Notes: generated from the sequence alone by a model not told the origin. A DNA stretch of 14,826 nt from Flavobacteriaceae bacterium (GCA_947472705.1 CANJDA010000039.1:1-14826); one strand, 5' to 3'; shown: positions 6,247 through 14,674, numbered from the stretch's first letter. Translations and numbers: made by a program.

Positions 6247-8355
6247 ATGACACTAAAAAAGACATTTCCTAAAATACTTTGGTTAATTGTTTCTTCCAGT
6301 ATATTCTTTATAATACTCTACTTCGCACTGTTTTATTATACCAAAAAAGCTGAAAAACAGGTTTATAACAATTCTGTTGAACAGTTTAGTAATGAAGTTA
6401 CAAAACTATTGGAAGTAAACTCAAAACCTATTTTAGTTGCCATTAATAATGATACGAATTGGGATGAATTTGTGAAATTTATAGCAACAAAAGATGCCAA
6501 TTGGTATAATGAAACTATTGGTAACGAATTAAATATTTATGAAGCTGATTATTTGGGAGTATATGATGCAAATAAAAATTTTATCATTCGAACGCCAACA
6601 CCAAAAATAAAATCGATTGATTTTATACCAAAACAGGAAATGGAATTGCTTAAAAAAGTGGGAATTAATAAATTCTACATGAAAATTCCGGAAGGTGTTA
6701 TAGAAGTTACAGGAGCAGCTATTCATACTTCAAATGATCCATTAAAAAATAAAACAGTAGCTTCTGGATTTTTTTTTGTTGCTCGATTAATTGATGTTAA
6801 ATTCCTAAAAAATTTAGAACTATTAACCAGCTCTAAAATTATATTTTCGAATTCAGAAACACTGTTATCCCCTCAGAAAAATAAAATCAATGCTTCTTAT
6901 GTGCTCTTTGATTCCGATAACAAGTTTGTTGGAGAGTTATTGTTTAAACGAAATTTTGATGTCTATTTTGAGAACACTACCAATCTGCTATACGTTATAA
7001 TATTTGCTTTTTTTGTAAATCTAATAGTGAATTTGATTTATACCCGTAGACTAGTATACTATCCTTTGGATTTAGTGCGAAGAGCACTGGAAACTGGAAG
7101 TAGAAAAGCTATTAGAGAGTTGAAAAAAACTACTGGAGAGTTCAGTTATATTGGAAATCTTTTTGAAGAAAACAGCAATCAAAAGATTGAGTTAATTAAT
7201 GCAAAAATAAAAGCAGAAGAAAGTGATCGTCTTAAGTCTTCTTTTTTGGCCAATTTATCCCACGAAATTAGGACTCCAATGAATGCGATTAATGGATTTA
7301 CGGAGTTGATTATCAATACAGAAATTAATGAAACAGAAAAGTTAGAGTATTTGAATGTTATAGAAAAAAGTGGAAAAAACTTAGTTTCCATAATTGATGA
7401 TTTGATCGAAATGTCTAAAATTGATTCCAATCAATTGATTCCGAATTTGGCTGTGGTAAATTTAGAATCCTGTGTAAACGAACTCTATGAAACAGTTAAA
7501 ATTACCATTAAGAATAAAGCCATAGATTTTAAATTGATAAAAAGCAGCAAACCTGCAGAGTTTAATATTGTTACTGATGATATTAAGTTAAAACAAGTCT
7601 TGATAAATTTGTTAACTAATGCAATAAAGTTTACTGATTCTGGAGAAGTTACCTTTGGATATGAAATTGATGAAGTAAATGAAGTAATAAATTTCAAAGT
7701 TAAAGATACAGGTTTAGGGATTGACGAAGATAATCACAAGTATATTTTCGATCGATTTAAACGAGTAGATAGCGATATTTCTATTAAAGTTGGTGGTTTA
7801 GGATTAGGCTTAGCTATATCAAAAGCTTATGTAGAATTGCTTGGTGGAACCATTAGTTTGGAATCAAAAATTGGAGAAGGGTCTGAATTTTATTTCTCTA
7901 TACCATTAAAATATTCCAAAACTGAGCATATAGTGGTTAAATCAATCAATAATGTTGAGGTATCTAAATCAGAAGAAGAAATTATTCTTTTTGCTGAAGA
8001 TGACAATATCAATTTCTTATTGTTCCAAAAAATGATGCAAAACAAAAACTTCAAAATTTTGAGAGCCATCAATGGTCAGGAGGCTGTTGATATATGCATC
8101 AATAACCCTAATATTGATTTGGTTTTGATGGATATAAAAATGCCACTTATGAATGGTTTTGAAGCTTTAGAACAAATATTACCATTACGACCTAATTTGC
8201 CTATTATTGCCCAAACAGCATATTCTTCTTCAGAAGATAAAGCAAAAATTGAAGAAGCTGGTTTTACAGATTATATAACCAAACCTCTTAATAGAGAACG
8301 ATTATTTGAACTAATAAATAAATATTTAAGTAAAGAAAATAAAGATGAGAATTAG
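6247..8355 (+). CDS. Hybrid sensor histidine kinase with CHASE4-like sensor and C-terminal receiver
   Basis: The 702-residue protein spans the membrane twice (about 11-30 and 246-265). The roughly 215-residue loop between them resembles a CHASE4 sensor, including NNDTNWDEFVKFI (67-79) and YLGVYDANKNFI. A linker and coiled-coil segment lead to HisKA with the H-box FLANLSHEIRTPMNAI, phosphoacceptor His339. The ATPase domain has the N-box NLLTNAIKF (Asn454, Asn458), DTGLGI (487-492) and GGLGLGLAIS (516-525). The receiver (about 578-694) has acidic residues D585 and D586, phosphoacceptor D629 in LVLMDIKMP, T658 and K679. There is no DNA-binding output domain, so the signal must pass to another protein not encoded here. 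The ligand is unknown. Its 3' end overlaps the porin gene by 11 bp, suggesting linked expression. Confidence 0.93.
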   Translation: MTLKKTFPKILWLIVSSSIFFIILYFALFYYTKKAEKQVYNNSVEQFSNEVTKLLEVNSKPILVAINNDTNWDEFVKFIATKDANWYNETIGNELNIYEADYLGVYDANKNFIIRTPTPKIKSIDFIPKQEMELLKKVGINKFYMKIPEGVIEVTGAAIHTSNDPLKNKTVASGFFFVARLIDVKFLKNLELLTSSKIIFSNSETLLSPQKNKINASYVLFDSDNKFVGELLFKRNFDVYFENTTNLLYVIIFAFFVNLIVNLIYTRRLVYYPLDLVRRALETGSRKAIRELKKTTGEFSYIGNLFEENSNQKIELINAKIKAEESDRLKSSFLANLSHEIRTPMNAINGFTELIINTEINETEKLEYLNVIEKSGKNLVSIIDDLIEMSKIDSNQLIPNLAVVNLESCVNELYETVKITIKNKAIDFKLIKSSKPAEFNIVTDDIKLKQVLINLLTNAIKFTDSGEVTFGYEIDEVNEVINFKVKDTGLGIDEDNHKYIFDRFKRVDSDISIKVGGLGLGLAISKAYVELLGGTISLESKIGEGSEFYFSIPLKYSKTEHIVVKSINNVEVSKSEEEIILFAEDDNINFLLFQKMMQNKNFKILRAINGQEAVDICINNPNIDLVLMDIKMPLMNGFEALEQILPLRPNLPIIAQTAYSSSEDKAKIEEAGFTDYITKPLNRERLFELINKYLSKENKDEN

Positions 8356-9223
8356 AAAATATTCTTTTGTTTTTATTCTGATTTTATTTTCAATGGTTAT
8401 TTTTTCTCAAGAAAATGAAATAAAAATAGATACGACTAGCTCCGACAAAGAAAAAAAGTTAGAGTTAACATTAGATGTTGTGAGTCGATATCTTTGGCGT
8501 GGACAATGTTGGGGTGGAAATTATGTTGCTATTCAACCCACAATTGAATATGCTGTCACACCCAAATTTTCTTTAGGTTTTTGGGCAACGACCAATTTCA
8601 AAGGTGATTATTATTACCCTGATGGTGAAACAGCTTATAAAGGTTATCAAGAAATAGATATATATGCTACCTATCAAATTAATGATTTTTTACAATTTCA
8701 ACTTTGGGATTATTATTGGCCGTCTGTAAGTAAAGTTGAAGGTGTTGATAATAGTTTTTTTAATTATGGTAAAGATGGTGTAAAAACAATAGATGCTATA
8801 TTATACTTTGATTTTTCGGAGGGTTATAGATACCCCTTTAATGCAACGATAAGTACATTGGTAGCGGGAAATGATTATAGATATGATAGTAATGGTGAAC
8901 ATCCTAAGCAGAATTATACAACATATCTAGAATTAGGTTATACATTTTCCTTGTTTGAAAAATCAACTTTAAAAGCATTTCAGGGTATTGAATTGTCGCC
9001 TGTTATTGGAGCAGTTTTAAATAATAAAGCTGAGTATTATTCTTATGGTGATTATGACAAAATTTCGTTTGTAAACATGGGAATCAAAGCCACGAAGGAA
9101 ATTGATTTGGGTAATGATATAACTATGCCCTTATCTTTGAACTATATTCATAATGGAGCAACACGAAACACGGAAACTTTCGGTAAAAACTTTCTTGTGG
9201 TTGGAATAAGTTTTAGCTATTAA
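8345..9223 (+). CDS. Putative outer-membrane porin, TorF-like beta-barrel
   Basis: The 292-residue protein has a signal peptide (RKYSFVFILILFSMVIFS, cut before Gln22) and a short polar linker. Its barrel starts with LTLDVVSRYLWRGQCWGG (41-58). The SRYLWRG pattern occurs at the first strand of TorF/TIGR02001-type putative porins. Alternating strands rich in Tyr and Trp follow, ending in FLVVGISFSY, with an aromatic C-terminal residue as expected for Bam-dependent barrels. The start ATG at 8345 lies inside the last codons of the kinase gene, so translation may be coupled. The pairing suggests that the kinase controls or senses something linked to this barrel. The substrate is unknown. Its TAA overlaps the stop codon of rimO on the other strand. 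Confidence 0.72.
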   Translation: MRIRKYSFVFILILFSMVIFSQENEIKIDTTSSDKEKKLELTLDVVSRYLWRGQCWGGNYVAIQPTIEYAVTPKFSLGFWATTNFKGDYYYPDGETAYKGYQEIDIYATYQINDFLQFQLWDYYWPSVSKVEGVDNSFFNYGKDGVKTIDAILYFDFSEGYRYPFNATISTLVAGNDYRYDSNGEHPKQNYTTYLELGYTFSLFEKSTLKAFQGIELSPVIGAVLNNKAEYYSYGDYDKISFVNMGIKATKEIDLGNDITMPLSLNYIHNGATRNTETFGKNFLVVGISFSY

Positions 9224-10521
9224 ACAGGTTCACCATATAAGTCAAACTCAGTCGCGTCTATAATCTTTACATACACAAACTCTCCGGTTTTTACATAAAA
9301 TTTAGAAGCATCAATTAACACTTCATTATCAACGTCCGGACTATCAAATTCGGTTCTTCCTATGAAATATTGTCCTTCCTTTCTGTCAATGATACATTTA
9401 AAAATTTGTCCAATTTTTTCCTGATTCAAATCCCAAGAAATTTGTGATTGTAAATCCATGATTTCGGCGGCACGTGCTTGTTTCACTTCTTCAGGAACAT
9501 TGTCTTCTAATAAGTAAGCATGGGTATTTTCTTCGTGTGAATAGGTAAAACAACCTAATCGTTCAAACTTCATTTCCTGAACCCAATCTCTCATGGTTTC
9601 AAAATCTTCTTGAGTTTCACCAGGATAACCAACAATCAAAGTTGTTCTAATGGTCATTCCTGGAACGGCAGCACGGAAATCCTGTAATAATTTTGTTGTT
9701 TTTTCTTTAGTTGTTCCTCTTCGCATCGATTTCAGAATGTTATCTGAAATGTGTTGTAAAGGGATGTCAATATAATTGCAAATTTTTGGTTCACGTTTCA
9801 TTAAATCCAAAACATCCATTGGAAAACCAGTTGGAAAGGCATAATGCAAACGAATCCATTCTATACCTTCAACTTTTATTAGATTTTCTAATAATTCGGC
9901 AAGGTTTCTTTTTTTGTATAAATCTAAACCGTAATAGGTTAAATCTTGAGCAATAAGAATTAATTCTTTCACCCCATTTTTGGCTAAGCCCTCAGCTTCT
10001 TTAACTAATTTTTCAATCGATTGAGAAACATGTTTTCCGCGCATAATGGGAATAGCACAAAAACTACAAGGGCGGTCACAACCTTCAGCAATTTTTAAAT
10101 AAGCATAATTTTTTGGTGTGGTTGTTAAACGTTCGCCAAGTAATTCATGTTTATAATCTGCACCTAATGCTTTTAATAAAAGAGGTAATTCTGTTGTTCC
10201 AAAATATTGGTCAACATTTGGGATTTCTTTTTCTAAATCAGGTCTGTATCTTTCGGATAGACAACCTGTAACAAATACTTTATCAACTAAACCTTTTTCT
10301 TTTTTATCAGCATATTCAAGAATTGTGTTAACTGATTCGGCCTTGGCATTATCAATAAAACCACAAGTATTAATTACAACAATGTTGCCTTCCTGCTCAT
10401 GCACTACGTCTTTTCCGCTGGCCTTTAATTGACCCATTAATACTTCACTATCGTAGGTGTTTTTGGAACATCCCAAAGTGATGACGTTAATTTTGTTTTT
10501 CTTTAAAGACTTCGTTCTCAT
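9220..10521 (-). CDS. rimO: Ribosomal protein uS12 methylthiotransferase
   Basis: RimO is a cytoplasmic radical SAM enzyme that adds a methylthio group to an Asp of ribosomal protein S12. The 433-residue length fits. The N-terminal methylthiotransferase domain has the three auxiliary-cluster cysteines Cys18 (TLGCSKNTYDSE), Cys53 (NTCGFI) and Cys87 (TGCLSERY). The radical SAM motif is C148-D-R-P-C152-S-F-C155 followed by AIPIMRGKHVSQ, which favours RimO over the related tRNA enzyme MiaB. About residues 371-433 form a TRAM-type domain ending in ATEFDLYGEPV, as in other RimO proteins. It has no close operon partner: a terminator separates it from the upstream outer-membrane gene, and its 3' end overlaps the convergent porin gene. 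No strong promoter was found. The best box is an imperfect TTAATTTG in the upstream interval. Confidence 0.96.
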   Translation of the reverse strand: MRTKSLKKNKINVITLGCSKNTYDSEVLMGQLKASGKDVVHEQEGNIVVINTCGFIDNAKAESVNTILEYADKKEKGLVDKVFVTGCLSERYRPDLEKEIPNVDQYFGTTELPLLLKALGADYKHELLGERLTTTPKNYAYLKIAEGCDRPCSFCAIPIMRGKHVSQSIEKLVKEAEGLAKNGVKELILIAQDLTYYGLDLYKKRNLAELLENLIKVEGIEWIRLHYAFPTGFPMDVLDLMKREPKICNYIDIPLQHISDNILKSMRRGTTKEKTTKLLQDFRAAVPGMTIRTTLIVGYPGETQEDFETMRDWVQEMKFERLGCFTYSHEENTHAYLLEDNVPEEVKQARAAEIMDLQSQISWDLNQEKIGQIFKCIIDRKEGQYFIGRTEFDSPDVDNEVLIDASKFYVKTGEFVYVKIIDATEFDLYGEPV

Positions 10522-10562
10522 TGGAATAAAATTGGTGTGCGAAATTAAGCTTTTATTTCAAA

Positions 10563-10586
10563 TTAACCAGTTTCGTTGATGGTTAA
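10563..10586. repeat. Inverted repeat upstream of rimO
   Basis: Perfect 7-bp arms TTAACCA (10563-10569) and TGGTTAA (10580-10586) enclose a 10-nt loop. It lies 42-65 bp upstream of the rimO start and just past the T-run of the preceding terminator on the minus strand. Its GATGGTT (10578-10584) can also pair with the terminator arm AACCATC (10595-10601). Confidence 0.45.
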
Positions 10587-10589
10587 AAT

Positions 10590-10618
10590 AAAAAAACCAT
10601 CTAGTTGATAGATGGTTT
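10590..10618 (-). terminator. Intrinsic terminator of the lipoprotein-OMP transcription unit
   Basis: On the minus strand the perfect 9-bp stem AAACCATCT / AGATGGTTT (10618-10610 and 10602-10594) has a 7-nt loop and runs into a seven-T tract (10596-10590). It lies 22 bp after the outer-membrane protein gene stop, as expected for its terminator. Confidence 0.88.
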
Positions 10619-10639
10619 GAATTTATTCTATGACTAGAT

Positions 10640-12121
10640 TTAAAAATTAATCGAATAACTCAAGACAACATTATTGTTGTATCGACTTATTCTCGTAGGG
10701 TCATTCATTCCTGAAGAAATCAAGTATTGATTCATATTTCTATGATCATAAGAATATGCAATGTCTAATTTGTTTATACCAAAACTATATCCTATTCCTC
10801 CTGAGTAACCAGTTAAATCTCCAAAAGATTGATCAATTTTATATGGGCTTTGATCAAAATGGTAACCAGCGCGTATGCTGACTTGTTTTATTTTGTATTC
10901 ACCTCCAACTCTAATTTCGATAGCTCTTTTTAAATCGTTGCTCAAAGTGTAATTTACGTCTGAATATAAGTTTTTAGGTTTGAATCGGGTTACGCCGTAA
11001 TCTTTAGTAGAAACATCTATACTTAAAAGTCCTATCTTTTGATATACATAGGCAATACTTCCGGTCCATTTTGAAGGAGTTTGTATTTTGTATGCATCAT
11101 AGACGTTTGTAACTTGAGGATCAACAAAATCGGTGAAAGATTGAGAACCATCAACGCTGTTTCCTATAACTAATTGAGTTAATTCATCTGTCAAACTATA
11201 CCATGTAGGTGATTCGTATGCCAAACCTAGTCTTAATTGAGGAATAGGTTTTACAATAGCCCCTAAGTTGAAAGAAATACCAGATCCAAAAGTATGCAAT
11301 TCGTTGTCAAACTCAATAGAAGAAACTTTTACAACTGCTTGACTATCATTTTGCTCATTTAGAAAAGTAGTTCTAACATAATCAGTAAAATGAGCATTAA
11401 TGTTAAGCCCTAAAAATAAAAAGTCTCTGTATTGTGTGGCAAAATTACCAGTCAATTTACCATTATAACCTTTTGTAGTAATTTGATTTTCTTGATAATA
11501 ATTTGCTCCTGCAGGAACATTGCTTTGATAAGTACTTGATGTAACAGGGTCAATAAGATATGCTTGATAAGCTAAATATGCTTGTTGACCATCAAAACTA
11601 AAATCAGTATAATTTAATCCGCTTAAATCATTTTCATTAAAACCTTGTGCAAAATTAACAAAATAATTGCTAATTGAATTGTATGGATTTGTACCTGCAG
11701 AATAGATACTATTATTGAAGTTATTTGTGTTTTCGTAATTAAAAGCAAATGCAATTTTTTTCCAGCTGTTTTTACTCCAATTATCTGTAAAAACAAAAAC
11801 TGCCCCAATCTGATTTAAGTCTAATGAACTATCTGTGTCCTTTGCTCTTGTGCCAAAATATAATGAACTATTTTTTGAATTTGACAACGAACCTGTTAAT
11901 GTTAAGTAATTATTATTAAAAAAAAGAGACCCAGCTGGATTTTGATTCAATGAGGATAAATCACATCCAAGAGCACCGAAAGCTCCACCCATAGCTCTAT
12001 ATCGAGCAGTTCCTGTTATATTGTCAATAGCATAACGAATTGCATCTTCTGATCTAATTTCTTGAGCTTGTATAGTCAAAAAAGAAAGCCCAATGAAAAG
12101 TATTATTAAATTCTGTTTCAT
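10640..12121 (-). CDS. FadL/OmpP1-type outer-membrane transport protein
   Basis: The 493-residue protein has a signal peptide (KQNLIILFIGLSFLTIQA, cut before Gln20). Its N-terminal region, TARYRAMGGAFGALGCDLSS followed by N61-P-A-G64, matches the start of OmpP1/FadL-family barrels, where the NPAG segment belongs to the hatch that plugs the pore. The rest consists of alternating strands with many Tyr and Asn residues, ending in NNVVLSYSINF with a C-terminal Phe. FadL-family proteins move hydrophobic compounds across the outer membrane, but many Bacteroidota members have no known substrate, so fatty-acid uptake should not be assumed. It is 26 bp downstream of the lipoprotein gene on the same strand and is followed by a terminator, so the two are probably co-transcribed from the promoter near 13125-13132. 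Confidence 0.85.
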   Translation of the reverse strand: MKQNLIILFIGLSFLTIQAQEIRSEDAIRYAIDNITGTARYRAMGGAFGALGCDLSSLNQNPAGSLFFNNNYLTLTGSLSNSKNSSLYFGTRAKDTDSSLDLNQIGAVFVFTDNWSKNSWKKIAFAFNYENTNNFNNSIYSAGTNPYNSISNYFVNFAQGFNENDLSGLNYTDFSFDGQQAYLAYQAYLIDPVTSSTYQSNVPAGANYYQENQITTKGYNGKLTGNFATQYRDFLFLGLNINAHFTDYVRTTFLNEQNDSQAVVKVSSIEFDNELHTFGSGISFNLGAIVKPIPQLRLGLAYESPTWYSLTDELTQLVIGNSVDGSQSFTDFVDPQVTNVYDAYKIQTPSKWTGSIAYVYQKIGLLSIDVSTKDYGVTRFKPKNLYSDVNYTLSNDLKRAIEIRVGGEYKIKQVSIRAGYHFDQSPYKIDQSFGDLTGYSGGIGYSFGINKLDIAYSYDHRNMNQYLISSGMNDPTRISRYNNNVVLSYSINF

Positions 12122-12147
12122 AATAATTTTTAATTTATAGAATATGA

Positions 12148-13095
12148 TTATCTCCTTCCACCACCAGATGATCTTCCACCACTACTATATCCACCACTAT
12201 TGGTGTTACCACCACTATAGGTTGAACGACTACCACCAGAATTAGTACTAGGAGTGTAAGTGCGTACAGGTGTTGATTCGTTTCTTACATTATTTCTTGG
12301 TGCTGAAGTACTTTGGTTATTGTAACTTCTTGGGGTACTGAAGGAATTGTTACTGTTTGAAGTATTTGATCTTGTATTGTTATAATTACTTCGAGTGTTT
12401 TGTTGTCCAGAAAATGAGTTATTTCTATTCCCTGAAAAACTATTTTTGGTTGCTCTGTTACTTGAATATCTATTATTAGAATATCTATTACCATTTGATA
12501 CATATCCATAAGATGATGGCCCTCTTCTTCCTCCAGAATAGTTATAATGATTATAATAGTTACCACACCAATTATTGTAACCATAATAACCTCCATACCA
12601 AGGATTGTACCAATTGCTCCATCCCCAACCTATGCCCCAATTTGGACCATACCAATTATTCCATGATAATCCCCAACTAGGGCCATAATAATTGTTCCAA
12701 CCCCAATAATTTCCATACCAGTAATTGTTCCAATAACCATATCCCCAATTGCTATCGTAAACATTTACTATTACAGATTGCGGATTATTTCCCCAACTAG
12801 AATTTCCTGAATTGTAATTTTCATTTTTAGCTATAGTATCATTTGTAACACTACTGTAGTTGTCAACATCAGTAATAATTTCAGGGTTTTTATTTAAGTC
12901 GCTAAAGTACTCTTGGTATTTGCTACTATTAGAGTTATCTTTTGAATTTGCTTTATTAGTGTTATCACCATAAACACCATCACTATCATAGTAAGAATTA
13001 TTTTGATAAGATCCGCAGGAAGTAACCACAACAGCAATTAATCCAAATAGAGTATAAATGGATAATCTTGTACGAGAAAAATAATAAGTTTTCAT
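12148..13095 (-). CDS. Lipoprotein with Trp/Tyr/Asn/Gly-rich repetitive region
   Basis: The 315-residue protein starts with a lipoprotein signal whose lipobox is V24-T25-S26-C27. Residues 28-100 are polar and rich in Asn, Ser and Asp. Residues 117-176 hold 14 Trp plus many Tyr, Asn and Gly, in degenerate units such as WNNYWYGNYWG, WNNYYGPSWGLS and WNNWYGPNWGIGWG. Residues 187-315 are a basic, Ser/Asn/Gly/Arg-rich tail ending in SSGGRSSGGGRR. There is no recognisable enzyme domain and I cannot assign a function. An envelope structural, adhesive or binding role is conceivable from composition alone. It is divergent from proS and precedes the FadL-type gene by 26 bp. The reading frame is believable despite low complexity, because the start, lipobox and promoter agree. 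Other open frames across its repeats are composition artefacts. Confidence 0.8.
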   Translation of the reverse strand: MKTYYFSRTRLSIYTLFGLIAVVVTSCGSYQNNSYYDSDGVYGDNTNKANSKDNSNSSKYQEYFSDLNKNPEIITDVDNYSSVTNDTIAKNENYNSGNSSWGNNPQSVIVNVYDSNWGYGYWNNYWYGNYWGWNNYYGPSWGLSWNNWYGPNWGIGWGWSNWYNPWYGGYYGYNNWCGNYYNHYNYSGGRRGPSSYGYVSNGNRYSNNRYSSNRATKNSFSGNRNNSFSGQQNTRSNYNNTRSNTSNSNNSFSTPRSYNNQSTSAPRNNVRNESTPVRTYTPSTNSGGSRSTYSGGNTNSGGYSSGGRSSGGGRR

Positions 13096-13111
13096 ATCTA
13101 TAGCATTTTTA

Positions 13112-13142
13112 TTGTTGGACTATACAAAAATAGTTAGTTTTG
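13112..13142 (+). promoter_or_regulatory. Promoter of proS
   Basis: TAGTTTTG (13135-13142) fits the Bacteroidota -7 consensus TAnnTTTG at every defined position. TTG lies upstream at either 13112-13114 (20-bp spacer) or 13115-13117 (17-bp spacer), both in the normal range. The start codon at 13196 would leave a leader of roughly 45-50 nt. Confidence 0.7.
13125..13132 (-). promoter_or_regulatory. Candidate -7 box for the lipoprotein-OMP operon
   Basis: On the minus strand TATTTTTG (13132-13125) fits TAnnTTTG exactly. It lies about 30 bp before the lipoprotein start and only 2 bp from the proS -7 box on the other strand. No TTG stands at the usual distance upstream, so this is a partial match. 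Confidence 0.45.
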
Positions 13143-13153
13143 CCGAACTATTT
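13128..13153. repeat. Inverted repeat across the divergent promoters, candidate operator
   Basis: Perfect 8-bp arms AAATAGTT (13128-13135) and AACTATTT (13146-13153) are separated by 10 bp. The left arm overlaps the lipoprotein -7 box, and the proS -7 box begins at the arm's last base and fills most of the centre. A regulator bound here would block both promoters. A related sequence recurs at 13181. Confidence 0.45.
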
Positions 13154-13195
13154 AGTTAAAAAAAGTTAAACAATTTTTATGCCAAACTATTCATT

Positions 13196-14674
13196 ATGAG
13201 TAAGAATTTAACAAAAAGAGCAGAAGACTATTCCAAATGGTATAACGAGCTTGTGGTTAAGGCTGATTTAGCCGAAAACTCAGGGGTTAGAGGTTGTATG
13301 GTTATAAAACCATATGGCTATGCTATTTGGGAAAAAATGCAAGCAGAATTAGACAAAATGTTTAAAGAAACTGGACACAGCAATGCCTATTTTCCTCTTT
13401 TTGTACCTAAAAGTATGTTCGAAGCTGAAGAAAAAAATGCAGAAGGATTTGCCAAAGAATGTGCTATTGTAACTCATTATCGTTTAAAAAATGATCCTGA
13501 AAAACCAGGAAAATTAATGGTTGATCCTAATGCTAAACTTGAGGAAGAACTAATTGTTCGTCCTACTTCGGAAGCTATTATATGGTCAACTTATAAAAAT
13601 TGGGTGCAATCCTATAGAGATTTACCATTATTGATTAATCAATGGGCTAATGTGGTTCGTTGGGAAATGAGAACCAGATTGTTTTTGAGAACAGCAGAGT
13701 TTTTATGGCAGGAAGGCCATACAGCTCACGCCACAAAGTCGGAAGCAATTGAAGAATCTGAAAAAATGATGCATGTATATGCTGATTTTGCAGAGAACTT
13801 TATGGCTATTCCAGTTATAAAAGGCTTAAAAACAGAAACTGAACGTTTTGCAGGTGCGGAAGAAACATATTGTATAGAAGCTTTAATGCAAGATGGAAAG
13901 GCTTTACAAGCAGGAACATCCCATTTCTTAGGACAAAATTTTGCAAAAGCTTTTGATGTTAAATTTGCTAATCAAGAAGGGAAACAAGAGTATGTGTGGG
14001 GAACTTCATGGGGAGTTTCAACCAGATTAATGGGGGCATTAGTAATGACACATTCTGATGATAACGGTTTGGTATTACCACCAAATTTAGCGCCTATACA
14101 AGTAGTGATTGTGCCAATTTTTAAAACTGATTATGAGTTAGGTGCCATTTCTAAAATTGCTAATGAATTATTAAACCAATTTAAAAAGATTGGAATTTCA
14201 GTTAAATTTGATAATAGAACAACTCAGAAACCAGGTTTTAAGTTTGCTGAATGGGAATTAAAAGGTGTTCCAGTAAGAATTGCTATTGGGCCAAAAGATA
14301 TAGAAAATGGTACATTTGAAATAGCAAGACGTGATACTTTGACAAAAGACGTTGTGTCTGCTGATGGTGTTGTGAACTATATAAATGATTTATTGAAACA
14401 AATACAAAATGATTTATTCAATAAAGCTTTAGAATATAGAGATTCACACATCACAGAAGTAAATTCTTTTGAAGAGTTTAGAGAAGTTTTAGAAAATAAA
14501 GCTGGTTTTATATCAGCTCATTGGGACGGAACTCCAGAAACAGAAGAAAAAATAAAAGATTTAACTAAAGCAACTATACGATGTATTCCTTTGAAAAGAA
14601 AAGCAGAGGAGGGTAAATGTGTTTTTTCTGGAGAAAAATCTACCGGTAGAGTGTTATTTGCTAAGGCATATTAA
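13196..14674 (+). CDS. proS: Prolyl-tRNA synthetase, archaeal/eukaryotic-type
   Basis: This enzyme charges tRNA-Pro with proline in the cytoplasm, using ATP. The 492-residue length and the lack of an editing insertion identify the short type-3 form usual in Bacteroidota. The class II motifs are visible: the TxE loop in RPTSEAI (Thr124, Glu126), motif 2 from VRWEMRTR (154-161) through [11 protein letters not shown] (170-180), and motif 3 in [14 protein letters not shown] (269-282) with Arg277. An anticodon-binding domain starts near QVVIVPIF, around residue 302. The protein ends in Tyr492 (FAKAY), as is characteristic of this type, whose C-terminal domain reaches back to the active site. It starts at ATG 13196 behind a consensus promoter and is followed by a tRNA-Glu gene. 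No convincing intrinsic terminator lies between them. Confidence 0.97.
   Translation: MSKNLTKRAEDYSKWYNELVVKADLAENSGVRGCMVIKPYGYAIWEKMQAELDKMFKETGHSNAYFPLFVPKSMFEAEEKNAEGFAKECAIVTHYRLKNDPEKPGKLMVDPNAKLEEELIVRPTSEAIIWSTYKNWVQSYRDLPLLINQWANVVRWEMRTRLFLRTAEFLWQEGHTAHATKSEAIEESEKMMHVYADFAENFMAIPVIKGLKTETERFAGAEETYCIEALMQDGKALQAGTSHFLGQNFAKAFDVKFANQEGKQEYVWGTSWGVSTRLMGALVMTHSDDNGLVLPPNLAPIQVVIVPIFKTDYELGAISKIANELLNQFKKIGISVKFDNRTTQKPGFKFAEWELKGVPVRIAIGPKDIENGTFEIARRDTLTKDVVSADGVVNYINDLLKQIQNDLFNKALEYRDSHITEVNSFEEFREVLENKAGFISAHWDGTPETEEKIKDLTKATIRCIPLKRKAEEGKCVFSGEKSTGRVLFAKAY

Noticed and set aside
7179..7697. Minus-strand open frames within the kinase gene
   Set aside because: They lie opposite the HisKA and ATPase motifs, and their protein sequences have no recognisable features.
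9711..9956. Open frame of 81 codons on the + strand inside rimO
   Set aside because: It is antisense to conserved radical SAM/linker residues of rimO, has no own promoter or recognisable protein, and is a by-product of the real gene.
12285..12680. Alternative open frames on both strands across the lipoprotein gene
   Set aside because: They have Ile/Thr- or Asn/His-dominated composition caused by the low-complexity codons of the real frame, which alone has a start, lipobox and upstream -7 box.
12148..12750. Possible tandem DNA repeat or CRISPR-like array
   Set aside because: The repetition is at the amino-acid level, with irregular unit length and varied codons. There are no identical repeats with unique spacers.
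13196..14674. Archaeal/eukaryotic-type proS as a sign of recent horizontal transfer
   Set aside because: This short form is standard in Bacteroidota, and the base composition looks like that of its neighbours.
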